This document shows, piece after piece, positions 1 through 11,697 of a DNA stretch of 64,000 bases; the stretch's first letter is position 1; every line of letters starts with the position of its first letter. The stretch spans positions 8,063,464 through 8,127,463 of the forward strand of contig CM049320.1 in NCBI GenBank assembly GCA_026874595.1, written 5' to 3'. A program made the translations under genes and the position numbers. This DNA is from Sipunculus nudus. Taxonomy: Eukaryota; Annelida; Sipuncula; Golfingiida; Sipunculidae. The notes under the pieces are model-generated. The model searched no databases. It was not told where the DNA came from and saw only the letters and a list, made by a program, of their open reading frames with translations.

Positions 1-1193
1 AAATCTATTTCTTCCCTGGGAAGAAATGGTGGGAAGAAAGTATTTCTTCCCTTCCGGGAAGAAAGTATTTCTTCCCTTCCCTTCCCTTCCCTCCGGGAAG
101 ATTGTGCCAACCCTGATATATATATATATATATATTTTCATGTAATGGTCACAAGGTAGGGTTAAATGAAACACAAATTGAATAATGTATTTTATTCACC
201 GAATTTTGGCATTCTAATTTAAAGAAAGTCAACTTAACATTTCAATATATATGTATATATGTATAAAACCTCCTTTTGAATTAAAAATAAACTTCATTTT
301 TTTTTCTTAATATTTTCTTATGATTGCATTTAAATTTAAGTAAAAATATAAGAAAATAAAAAATATATATATATTTACACATACAGGAAAAAAGTATATT
401 AGATGAAGGAAAAGACGATTGAACAATCAGATTATACAAACAAAATAAACCTTGTAACAGGTGGATTGCGATTAAAATAAATTCTGATTAAACGTGTATG
501 ATTCATATGGAAAATGTTACGAAGAAGGTAAATACAGTTTGGCAGGGCACACACCAGAAAGTTTTTTAAGAGTGAAATCACGTTATGCAGGGGATCAAAG
601 TAACAGGATCAAAGGAGAGGATCCTTTGATTCATCATCACAGAAAGTCCCGCTGATTGATGAGCCTTAGCTGACATTGCTCAGCTAACAAAACACATCCA
701 TGAAACCATGCGAAACATGGTTAGCCGTCACCCGGACACTGATTGGTTGACACAAACAGGCTCTGTAAAAGCAGTGCCTATTGGCCAATACGCCACCAAA
801 TTTTTGGTGACGAAGTGACTGTCCGTATCAGGCTAGTAATTGGTGACGAAACGACCGTGGTGACGAATCGACTGGTATTCAAGTATACATACATGCATGC
901 ACTGGCATATGAGTAATACTCCGTGCAAATTATGGATAAACTTTACTAAAGTTATTAACCTACATGCAAATAGAAATTTATAAAAAAAACCATCATATTA
1001 ATCAGTTTTTATTAATTTATTTAAATGTTAAACTAGGAGTAGGCCTAACTATATTTTCATAAAAAAATTATAAATGGGCTTAATCCCGAATGTATGAAAA
1101 TAAATTTATATATTTTAAACGGGTACAAGTGAATTCGGCCCATTTCGAACCCGGCCCAACCAAATTACCAGCCCGGCCCGTCCCTGGTTCTGC

Positions 1194-1245
<52 letters not shown>

Positions 1246-1690
1246 CATCTTTCTTCCTTCACATATATAAACAGGTGTTAATTAATGGAGACTTAGAGGA
1301 TCAAATTTTTTTGGCTTCAGCTCTCTTGTCTCTCTCTCACACTCCGATGTATAAGAAGTTTTTTTATTTTGCCTCAGCTCTCTCTCTCTCTCTCAAATAA
1401 AATACACAAAATATTTACTGAGATCTAAAACTTTATTTTGTCACACATTTATGGGTATACCTGTGCTCTCTGTCTTTCACTTATAGAAAAATAAAATAAT
1501 AAAAAAACTTAATGCCTAGAATAATACATTTCCACCTGTTATTTATTTTTGCATATCCTTTGAATCTGAAGCTCTAACGCAGTCAATATATAAGTTGTGA
1601 AGTCTTTCACAACTGTGAAATTTCACTATGGCATGTGCCAAAGTTCATATGAATAAAAAGTTGGTCTTAAAATTTATAAAAATCCTAACT
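1..1690. other. Low-complexity AT-rich DNA, no gene seen
   Basis: The first 110 bases are a short purine/pyrimidine repeat built from GGAAGAAA and TTTCTTCCC in both orientations, so it can fold on itself. TA microsatellites lie near 117-136 and 1198-1240, and CT runs near 1325-1395. The motif GGTGACGAA occurs three times between about 804 and 875, close to CCAAT-type motifs (GATTGG near 743, ATTGG near 780), but I see no attached reading frame. The only open frame here (1090-1281) is largely a translation of the TA run and is not credible as a gene. Confidence 0.6.
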
Positions 1691-1844
1691 ATTCTTCATG
1701 TATATATCAATCACAATGTTCATGGCCTAAGCACTTAGGCTTCCTCTGGCACTCAGACTGGGTATGATATCCGTGGGCAGTAAATCCGTCCAGCCTCCCG
1801 CAAGAAGATACTGGGAGAGTCCCTATATCATACCTGCTGATGTC

Positions 1845-1940
1845 TGTCCGTAAGACTGGCACGTTTCGACACCATTGGACCCACAAATCTGAAATTCTGC
1901 ATACAGTAAAATGTCCCCAAAATCTCCTACCATGCTGAAA
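1845..1940 (+). repeat. Fragment of the element-A head fused to the PHD array
   Basis: About 100 bases here match, with few differences, bases 28510-28620 near the 5' end of element A1: the same run from CCGTAAGACTGGCACG through CTCCTACCATGC. The match stops near 1940, where the first unit of the PHD-finger array begins. This is therefore a chimeric junction between an A-family repeat and the array, either a deletion scar or array growth into an older A copy. Confidence 0.7.
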
Positions 1941-4900
1941 ATTTAGGCATGGAGTGCCTAACATTGTGGGCACATATAGTCGGCCATGGGGGGGGGGGGG
2001 TGCTTGGTGATAACCACACAGGGGAAGTGGCACCACTTGCCACAGACGTCGCACCTTACCCACTTTGCGTGGCCTTTTGGTTTGTAGCAAGACAAAGTGT
2101 CACAAACCAGTTTCAGTTTTTTCTTTTCTTGACTGTAACTAAGAAGCTTCATGAGTGTGTAGTGGCTCAAGTCTTTAAATTACCCATCACCTTACTGGGA
2201 TTTAACTTTAAATGTTAAATACGTATGAACCTTTCTTTAAATAAAGTAGAAAACAATTTTATTGCATCATTTTATAGATGTAAAGCTATATGCATATTTT
2301 CTCATCCTCTCTATATATAATTAGTAATTATTGTTTGGCTCTTCCAAATTATGCAGAATTTAGGCATGGAGTGCCAGACCTTGTGGGCACATATAGTCTG
2401 CCGTGGGGGGGGGGGGGGGGTTGGCGTGGTGATAACCACACAGGGGAAGTGGCACCACTCACCACAGACGTTGCACCTTACCCACTTTGCGTGGCCTTTT
2501 GGTTTGTAGCAAGACAAAGCGTCACAAACCAGTTTCAGTTTTTTCTTTTCTTGACTGTAACTAAGAAGCTTCATGAGTGTGTAGTGGTTCAAGTTTTTAA
2601 ATTACCCATCACCTTACTGGGATTTAACTTTAAATCTTAAATATGTATGAACCTTTCTTTAAATAAAGAAGAACAATTTTATTGCATCATTTTATAGATG
2701 TAAAGCTATATGCATATTTTCTCATCCTCTCTATATATAATTAGTAATTATTGTTTGGCTCTTCCAAATTATGCAGAATTTAGGCATGGAGTGCCAGATC
2801 TTGTGGGCACATATAGTCTGCCGTGGGGGGGGGGGGGGGGGTGGCGTGGTGATAACCACACAGGGGAAGTGGCACCACTCACCACAGACGTTGCACCTTA
2901 CCCACTTTGCGTGGCCTTTTGGTTTGAAGCAAGACAAAGCGTCACAAACCAGTTTCAGTTTTTTCTTTTCTTGACTGTAACTAAGAAGCTCCATGAGTGT
3001 GTAGTGGCTCAAGTCTTTAAATTACCCATCACCTTACTGGGATTTAACTTTAAATCTTAAATACGTATGAACCTTTCTTTAATTGAAAGAAGAAAACAAT
3101 TTTATTGCATCATTTTATAGATGTAAAGCTATATGCACATTTTCTCATCCTCTCTATATATAATTAGTTATTATTGTTTGGCTCTTTCAAATTATGCAGA
3201 ATTTAGGCATGGAGTGCCAGACCTTGTGGGCACATATAGTCTGCCGTGGGGGGGGGGGGACCGTTGTGATTACCACACAGGGGAAGTGGCACCACTTGCC
3301 ACAGACGTCGCACCTTACCCACTTTTCGTGGCCTTTTGGTTTGTAGCAAGACAAAGTGTCACAAACCAGTTTCAGTTTTTTCTTTTCTTGACTGTAACTT
3401 AGAAGCTTCATGAGTGTGTAGTGGTTCAAGTCTTTAAATTACCCATCACCTTACTGGGATTTAACTTTAAATCTTAAATATGTATGAACCTTTCTTTAAT
3501 TAAAAGAAGAAAACAATTTTATTGCATCATTTTATAGATGTAAAGCTATATGCACATTTTCTCATCCTCTCTATATATAATTAGTTATTATTGTTTGGCT
3601 CTTTCAAATTATGCAGAATTTAGGCATGGAGTGCCAGACCTTGTGGGCACATATAGTCTGCCGTGGGGGGGGGGGGGGGGACCGTTGTGATTACCACACA
3701 GGGGAAGTGGCACCACTTGCCACAGACGTCGCACCTTACCCACTTTTCGTGGCCTTTTGGTTTGTAGCAAGACAAAGTGTCACAAACCAGTTTCAGTTTT
3801 TTCTTTTCTTGACTGTAACTTAGAAGCTTCATGAGTGTGTAGTGGTTCAAGTCTTTAAATTACCCATCACCTTACTGGGATTTAACTTTAAATCTTAAAT
3901 ATGTATGAACCTTTCTTTAAATAAAGTAGAAAGCAATTTTATTGCATCATTTTATAGATGTAAAGCTATATGCACATTTTCTCATCCTCTCTATATATAA
4001 TTAGTAATTATTGTTTGGCTCTTCCAAATTATGCGGAGTTTAGGCATGGAGTGCCAGACCTTGTGGGCACATATAGTCTGCCGTGGGGGGGGGGGGATGA
4101 TAACCACACAGGGGAAGTGGCACCACTCGCCACAGACGTTGCACCTTACCCACTTTGCGTGGCCTTTTGGTTTGTAGCAAGACAAAGCGTCACAAACCAG
4201 TTTCAGTTTTTTCTTTTCTTGACTGTAACTAAGAAGCTTCATGAGTGTGTAGTGGCTCAAGTCTTTAAATTACCTATATGCACATTTTCTCATCCCTTCT
4301 ATATATAATTAGTAATTGTTTGGCTTTTCCAGATTATGCAGAATTAAGGCATGGAGTGCCAGCCCTTGTGGGCACATATAGTCTGCCTTTGGGGGGGGGG
4401 GCGTGGTGATTACCACACAGGGGAAGTGGCACCACTTGCCACAGACGTCGCACCTTACCCACTTTGCGTGGCCTTTTGGTTTGTAGCAAGACAAAGCGTC
4501 ACAAACCAGTTTGTTTTTTCTTTTCTTGACTGTAACTAAGAAGCTTCATGAGTGTGTAGTGGTTCAAGTTTTTAAATTACCTATCACCTTACTGGGATTT
4601 AACTTTAAATCTTAAATATGTATGAACCTTTCTTTAAATAAAGAAGAACAATTTTATTGCATCATTTTATAGATGTAAAGCTATATGCACATTTTCTCAT
4701 CCTCTCTATATATAATTAGTAATTATTGTTTGGCTCTTCCAGATTATGCAGAATTTAGGCATGGAGTGCCAGACCTTGTGGGCACATATAGTCTGCCGTG
4801 GGGGGGGGGGGGGCGTGGTGATTACCACACAGGGGAAGTGTCACCACTTGCACAGACGTCGCACTTTACCAGCTTTGCATTGCCTTTTGGTTTGTAGTCA

Positions 4901-7086
4901 GACAAAGCGTCACAAACCAGTTTCAGTTTTTTCTTTTCTTGACTGTAACTAAGAAGCTTCATGAGTGTGTAGTGGCTCAAGTCTTTAAATTACCCATCAC
5001 CTTACTGGGATTTAACTTTAAATGTTAAATACGTATGAACCTTTCTTTAAATGAAGAAGAAAACAATTTTATTGCATCATTTTATAGCTGTAAAGCTATA
5101 TGCATATTTTCTCATCCTCTCTATATATAATTAGTAATTATTGTTTGGCTCTTCCAAATTATGCGGAGTTTAGGCATGGAGTGCCAGACCTTGTGGGCAG
5201 ATATAGTCTGCCGTGGAGGGGGGGGGAGGCCTGATGATAACCACACAGGGGAAGTGTCACCACTTGCACAGACGTCGCACTTTACCCACTTTGCATTGCC
5301 TTTTGGTTTGTAGTCAGACAAAGTGTCACAAACCAGTTTCAGTTTTTTCTTTTCTTGACTGTAACTAAGAAGCTTCATGAGTGTGTAGTGGCTCAAGTCT
5401 TTAAATTACCCATCACCTTACTTGGATTTAACTTTAAATCTTAAATACGTATGAACCTTTCTTTAAATAAAGAAGAAAACAATTTTATTGCATCATTTTA
5501 TAGATGTAAAGCTGTATGCACATTTTCTCATCCTCTCTATATATAATTAGTAATTATTGTTTGGCTCTTCCAGATAATGCAGAATTTAGGCATGGAGTGC
5601 CAGACCTTGTGGGCACATATAGTCTGCCGTGGGGGGGGGTGTGGTGATAACCACACAGGGGAAGTGGCACCACTCGCCACAGACGTCGCACCTTACCCAC
5701 TTTGCGTGGCCTTTTGGTTTGTAGCAAGACAAAGGGTCACAAACCAGTTTCAGTTTTTTCTTTTCTTGACTGTAACTAAGAAGCTTTATGAGTGTGTAGT
5801 GGTTCAAGTCTTTAAATTACCCATCACCTTACTGAGATTTAACTTTAAATCTTAAATACGTATGAACCTTTCTTTAAATAAAGAAGAAAACAATTTTATT
5901 GCATCATTTTATAGATGTAAAGCTATCTGCATATTTTCTCATCCTCTCTATATATAATTAGTATTTGTTTGGCTCTTCCAGATTATGCAGAATTTAGGCA
6001 TGGAGTGCCAGACCTTGTGGGCACATATAGTCTGCCGTGGGGGGGGGGGGGCGTGGTGATAACCACACAGGGGAAGTGGCACCACTCGCCACAGACGTCG
6101 CACCTTACCCACTTTGCGTGGCCTTTTGGTTTGTAGCAAGACAAAGCGTCACAAACCAGTTTCAGTTTTTTCTTTTCTTGACTGTAACTAAGAAGTTTCA
6201 TGAGTGTGTAGTGGCTCAAGTCTTTAAATTACCCATCACCTTACTGGGATTTAACTTTAAATCTTAAATACGTATGAACCTTTCTTTAAATAGAGTAGAA
6301 AACAATTTTATTGCATCATTTTATAGATGTTAAGCTATATGCACATTTTCTCATCCTCTCTATATATAATTAGTAATTGTTTGGCTCTTCCAGATTATGC
6401 AGAATTAAGGCATGGAGTGCCAGACCTTGTGGGCACATATAGTCTGCCTGGGGGGGGGGGGGGGGCGTGGTGATTACCACACAGGGGAAGTGTCACCACT
6501 TGCACAGACGTCGCACTTTACCCGCTTTGCATTGCCTTTTGGTTTGTAGTCAGACAAAGCGTCACAAACCAGTTTCAGTTTTTTCTTTTCTTGACTGTAA
6601 CTAAGAAGCTTCATGAGTGTGTAGTGGCTCAAGTCTTTCAAGTACCCATCACCTTACTGGGATTTAACATTAAATGTTAAATACGTATGAACCTTTCTTT
6701 AAATAAAGTAGAAAACAATTTTATTGCATCATTTTATAGATGTAGAGCTATATGCACATTTTCTCATCCTCTCTATATATAATTAGTAATTGTTTGGCTC
6801 TTCCAGATTATGCAGAATTAAGGCATGGAGTGCCAGACCTTGTGGGAACATATAGTCTGCCTGGGGGGGGGGGGGCGTGGTGATAACCACACAGGGGAAG
6901 TGGCACCACTCACCACAGACATTGCACCTTACCCACTTTGCGTGGCCTTTTGGTTTGTAGCAAGACAAAGCGTCACAAACCAGTTTCAGTTTTTTCTTTT
7001 CTTGACTGTAACTAAGAAGCTTCATGAGCATGTAGTGGCTCAAGTCTTTAAATTACCCATCACCTTATTGGGGTTACCTATACATC
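1938..7086 (-). repeat. Tandem array of 13 PHD-finger exon units, about 415 bp each
   Basis: The landmark AGGCATGGAG recurs at 1945, 2362, 2782, 3205, 3622, 4042, 4347, 4757, 5172, 5588, 5996, 6408 and 6821. Spacing is 405-423 bp except for one 305-bp unit with an internal deletion. Each unit carries, on the minus strand, a possible splice acceptor (TTACAG), a lysine-rich start, then CYKPKGHAKWVRCDVCG and KWCHFPC, which is the core of a PHD zinc finger, followed by a proline linker encoded by a run of about 9-18 G/C bases. Each also contains AATAAA-like A/T stretches. Units at 4757, 5172 and 6408 share a derived variant with a one-base loss that breaks the finger. Units after the first end in a Gly where the last zinc-binding Cys should be. 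This is a satellite made of a protein-coding exon. Whether any unit is expressed cannot be told from sequence. Confidence 0.85.
1958..2132 (-). CDS. PHD-finger terminal exon, the only unit with complete ligands
   Basis: This is the first unit of the array. Read on the minus strand from a probable acceptor at 2133-2138 (TTACAG), it encodes a lysine-rich start, a CDTLSC pair, WVRCDVCGKWCHFPC (the W-x2-C-x2-C-x2-W-x-H-x2-C core of PHD fingers), a short proline linker and YMCPQC, followed at once by TAG. It therefore supplies all eight Cys/His positions expected of a PHD finger, although the first pair is spaced C-x4-C rather than the usual C-x2-C. PHD fingers normally bind histone H3 tails; several transposon proteins also end in one. 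No upstream exon is visible, so this may be the last exon of a lost gene or transposon protein. The other units carry the Cys-to-Gly change and read through. Confidence 0.6.
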
Positions 7087-7274
7087 TTAAATACATATAA
7101 ACCTTCTTTAAATTAGGTAGATATGAAGTGGCTCAATTCTGACGCCACCACCCCCCTCACCAGGGCCAGGGCATTCTGTAAATACAAACATCAGCTCACA
7201 TTTATAACAATTATTTATGTGACAGGTAGAATGAAAGTCAGTTTGACATGAAGCAGAAATGTTATGACAAAACC

Positions 7275-7329
<55 letters not shown>

Positions 7330-7440
7330 CAATGTTTTTGAAATCTTGACATATTATTCTTCCATTCCAAACACCCTGCTTTGTGCATCTGTATTAATCA
7401 CAGCTGTGGTATCCACTGTAGAGCTTTATATTCTTTACCA
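7087..7440. repeat. Block head with TA microsatellite, copy 1
   Basis: About 350 bases match 16908-17263 closely on both sides of a (TA)n run. The first 35 bases also resemble the TTAAATACGTATGAACC stretch found in every PHD-array unit, so the array and the block head share ancestry or overlap. No coding potential; the open frame here is a translation of the TA repeat. Confidence 0.8.
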
Positions 7441-9354
7441 CTAGGGGATTACCCGTGTTATGTGGTTAGCGATTTTAGGCAAATAACTATTTGAGATGGT
7501 TTCAGTGTGTGGGCAATTATCTTGCGCTTGCAATGAAATACAACACTGTTTAGTAATAAAAATGATCCCCAAACCACAGGACTAATTTTCTTAGTCTTTT
7601 TACTATAATCCACACCATTGCCATATACATGTATTATATTTCTGTACAATGTAGGTGTTCTTGTAAAACCCCAAAATTCTATAATTACGGGCTACACATT
7701 AGTTACCACAAAAGAATTTGTAGGTATAAGTACTTACGACACCAGTATTTGATATTGTAAAATGAGAGCTTTGTTTGATCCGTTCGGAAAAAAAGCGAAC
7801 TGTATGCAGTCAGAGATGTAAATGTGACACACTTGGTCCATGGTAAATAATTGTTTAAGTTATACCGTACAAAGCTTATAGAATTTCATGGTACACAATG
7901 TTGTTGATGAAAGTGCCAGTTCTGTTGCCTTTTTTACCATTCTTGGCCAGAATGCAGAATTTTGCAGGATCTCCCACACGGCTCGTGGCAACATATAGCT
8001 GACCATGTGAGTAGAAGTCATTTTTCAGGTAGATCCCCACCTGTTTCAATGTTTGTCCTTGTGATTTATTTGAGGTCATTCCAAAGCACAATCGAAATGG
8101 AAATTGACGGCGTTGCATCCGAAATGGGTAGATGTTATCAGATGGTGTAATAGGAATCCGAGGAATAAATAGTGTCTTCCCAGCATGAGTTCCTGTGGCA
8201 AGAGCCGCCTCAATGACGTGATCATGAAGACAGGTTACCACATAGCACTATTAGCAGCTCCCATTGCAGTGACAATTTGATGGATCAAAGTTACGAAGAA
8301 GCATGATAGGACAACTGAGCTTTAGTACCAGTCGATGTGGAGGCATTCCAGAGACATCTAATGTGTTAAGGAACTCAGTTGGATACTAAACGGCATTAGC
8401 ATCATCAATAACTTTGTCAGAGCTCAGGTTTACTCTGTGTTGACCTGGTAACTTGGAGATGAGGATGTTATTCACATGTTCTACGTCCTCGTTCTTTGGA
8501 CAAAGGACAGCTCTCGAGCAAAGCCATTTTGCATCTTTATATTTGGTGGTGAGGTTACTGTAGACATGGGTGCAGAGGCTGGTCAGAGAATTATCTTTGA
8601 AGACAAATTCCTCTTTGAGCTTTATTGTGTGTGGACCAAGGTGTTTCTCAACAGGCACACGTCCTTCTCCTGGAAACCAAATAAAGTACTATAAAAAAAT
8701 TTATAGGTAATTTACAGGTAATAATGCTACAATAATCTTGTAACATGATATGAAATTTATCACAATTGAATATATCAAAGTTTATCATATTTGAATTTTA
8801 CAATACTGCTTGAACTCTATATTTTTCATGAGGTGGGAGTAATAATTATGGCGGAGGTTAAAGGTTGAAACATAATTTTGGAAAAATGTGTCGTGTTTTT
8901 TTATTCCTGTAGCCGCAAATGATCCAATTGTGCTCACCCTTGTTATTATCATCTTCGGGAAGATTGCAAAAGGAGTATATGGTTGGATTGTACCATAACC
9001 TAAAATATACGAACCTACTTCTAGAAGATGGTCAGCAAACTGCCGAATGTTCCCAGCAGCTAACTGGACACGCATATTTGTTGTGAGCTTCATTATTTGG
9101 ATGTTGCTCCAGAGGGGAGAGGTCTTCAAACACGCCTCCACGATTTCTGGTCGGCCACCTCTGCGCACAACTGGTAGGATCTGCCGCCAGTCTCCTGCAA
9201 GAACAATTGTCATTCCTCCAAATGGTTGGGTATTGCCTCTGATGTCTTGGAAAGTGCAATTGATTGCTTCATATACTCTGCAATGTGCCATGGTTACTTC
9301 GTCAGTGACCAGCAGACTGCACTGCAAAATGAGTTGAGCAGTACTGTCTCGCTT

Positions 9355-9357
9355 TGA
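9355..9357. repeat. Target-site duplication TGA, left
   Basis: TGA directly precedes the GGCCATCC terminus; the partner is at 11698-11700. On the minus strand it is the Ser codon TCA of the interrupted helicase, present once in the uninterrupted frame. Confidence 0.85.
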
Positions 9358-11697
9358 GGCCATCCTTAAAAAGTTCTGTGTTGGGGCTAACCCGGCCGGT
9401 CGTGATTTTTGGCTGCGGCTAGAATTTTTTTTTGACATATCTGCAAATTAATATTTTTATATGATCTGCCGCAAGCACCTGGGCCCGTAAAAATCTGCCT
9501 TCATGTGCTAGAAAAATAGTCCTTCTATTACATTTTTAGATGCACTTAATTTCCATAATGAAAGGTATTACCCAACGTCGCCGATCGTTTAATTTGAGCC
9601 CAAACAATTAGTCAGGTTGTGCCTATATATATACACGTGGAACGATCGCTACACTCGTGCGCGAGAGTAGAAAAACTGCCGGGAAACCGCCATCAAATTT
9701 CGTTGTTCTGGCGAAACAGGCTGAAAAAAATATTGAGCAATTAGAAATGGTTCTTATTTGATTTCAAATAAAGCGGAAGCTTACCGCTGTCGCATTAACT
9801 GATTAAATGAAAGTTCTCTCGACATTCATACTATCAACTGACCAATGTTGGCATTTTAACCATGTGACACGTTGATTTGCATAAACACGTGCCTGGCCCA
9901 CGCAAACGTTCTTGTGATTGGCGGAGCGGTCACGCGTCATAGCCAGAGAGCCAATAAGAGGTCCGTAGTAAAAGTTCACCCCATATGACTTCATTCATCA
10001 CTATTTTGGCGGGAAAATGTTCACTGACATCATGTGGCTTACGCTGCTTATAATTTCTCAGCAACACTCACGGTGCCACCGTGAGTAGGCCTATATCAAG
10101 CAAATGAAGCGGGCCTATTTAATGGAATCTGCAACTGATGATGTGTAACGCACAATCTCCACAAATCAGATGTTTGGTATTACAAGAATTGCGTGATTTC
10201 GTCAGTTCTGTGGCGATCATGACAGGGTTTTGCGAGGTGTCTGACGCATCGTTTCTACCGGCCACAGCTGATCAGAACAGGCATAACATATAAGCGACTG
10301 TCTTTTTTCGGTTGTGTTTCTTTTTAACTGCCTTTGTAAGTTTATTTCATTTTATTAATAGCTTTTATAATAAACAGATATTTCCTGACCGTACGGCATT
10401 TCTTGTTCAGACGTAGACGAGATAGAGATCAACATTGCTCGCTCAGTCATTAATTACAGAAAAATACTAGAATATCAGCAAAAGCTGACAAAAGCCCTCA
10501 GCCAAAAGAGCAGTATTTATGGGTGGTAACAGTAACAAGTATTCATGTAATATTTGTTCTCACATGGATGTTTATCTGTACATATGTCTTTTGTTCAAGT
10601 TGTGAATTGGAACTAGAGAGGTATGAACTTTGCAAGTCTGGCCCCAGTCTTTGTGAGTCATGCAGCACTTTCGAGATCATCAAGGCCAATGACCATTCCA
10701 TTTTCCAAAACAATCCATCCAGTGGTTCCTTAGAAATAAGCTCCTAAGTTTTTTCTATTATAAGCTCTGTGACCTTTGGTCATCCATCTTGGAACTTGAC
10801 CGAGATTTTGTTGATATGTATCAGCACCAAAGAAATGAAATTTCTGTGTTGAATACTTTTGGAGATATCCTCCTCACATGGTAGATGTTAACACACGCCG
10901 GTTATTTTCTATAATTCGCTCTAAAATGTCGAGAAATAAGTCAAGGTCATCCATCTTCTAACTTGACCAATATTTTGTTTGTATATACATCAACACCGAA
11001 GAAATAAAATTCCTAATCAGGGTACTGACATCCAATATATGGTTTCATCTTTCAAGAAGTACAGTTTTACATATATTTATATAAACATTTTATATATTCT
11101 ACTACCTTATTAGGCATTGACTATTACTAAAGAGTTCATTTATTACCATCCTTCTTAATTATACCTCTTCACTTGCAAAGGAAATCTCAAACTGCACTCA
11201 TTCCTACAATTCTAGCACTCGCATACAACACAAAATAAAATTGTCTGCAAATTCATGTGAGATCCAGAACAAGGCTTACAGGCCTAATGCGATACGGTGT
11301 GCAATGGGATATACATCAGTTATAATGCTTCCATGATAACATGCTTGACCATTATTGGAAAAGTACTTGATAACTTTACAAATACGTGAATGTTTGACAT
11401 GTACATGTTCAAAGCATGTACTAAAACATTTTAAACCCAAGTACAGGATTTTAAGCCTGTAATAAAACACAAAATCTGTTCAGAGATACCTTGTTGTGCA
11501 TGTTTCAATGGTATCGAGGCAAGGAATGAATGGAGTACGGGTATGTAATTTGACATAAACCTCGCATGTGCTAATATCCGGTAAAAAAAGGTGTAGTAAA
11601 CTCCAGATCCTCCTTTAAAAAAAATATTTTTTTCCTCCCTACCTGATGACTTTTTTTACCAATGTTAGCCCCAACACAGAAATTTTTAAGGATGGCC
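9358..11697. mobile_element. 2340-bp element with 34-bp TIRs, TGA duplication; Harbinger-like
   Basis: The first 34 bases (from 9358, starting GGCCATCCTTAAAAA) and the last 34 (to 11697) are inverted repeats with one mismatch. They are flanked by the direct repeat TGA at 9355-9357 and 11698-11700. Removing the element plus one TGA joins the helicase frame exactly (C-S-I-S followed by K-R-D-S-T), which proves insertion. A 3-bp T-N-A duplication is most typical of PIF/Harbinger. The interior encodes no transposase, so this is a non-autonomous element. It includes a promoter-like cluster (9840-10017), a 19-bp hairpin near 10070-10088, and two tandem copies of a roughly 165-bp sequence (10745-11040). 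Confidence 0.85.
9840..10017. promoter_or_regulatory. Promoter-like cluster: octamer, CCAAT boxes, E2F-like site
   Basis: Within the Harbinger-like element lie CCAAT (9842), the octamer ATTTGCAT (9875-9882), CACGTG (9887-9892), GATTGG (9916-9921, an inverted CCAAT), CCAAT (9951-9955) and TTTTGGCGGGAAAA (10004-10017), close to the E2F consensus. The stretch is richer in G+C than its surroundings. Such a grouping resembles a cell-cycle or divergent promoter. No reading frame with recognisable homology follows on either side, so the target gene, if any, is unknown. Confidence 0.4.

Noticed and set aside
1090..1281. Frames with long Ile-Tyr repeats (also 7108-7332, 17041-17340, 40500-40763, 63605-63802)
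   Set aside because: Translations of TA microsatellites.
2290..6267. Plus-strand frames of 60-116 codons recurring in the array
   Set aside because: They are the antisense of the PHD exon (poly-Gly from the G run) and have no recognisable domain; the zinc-finger pattern is on the minus strand.
7441..7490. Helitron 3' hairpin
   Set aside because: I could not find a convincing stem just inside the CTAG end; the Helitron call rests on the helicase, the CTAG|T border and the empty site.
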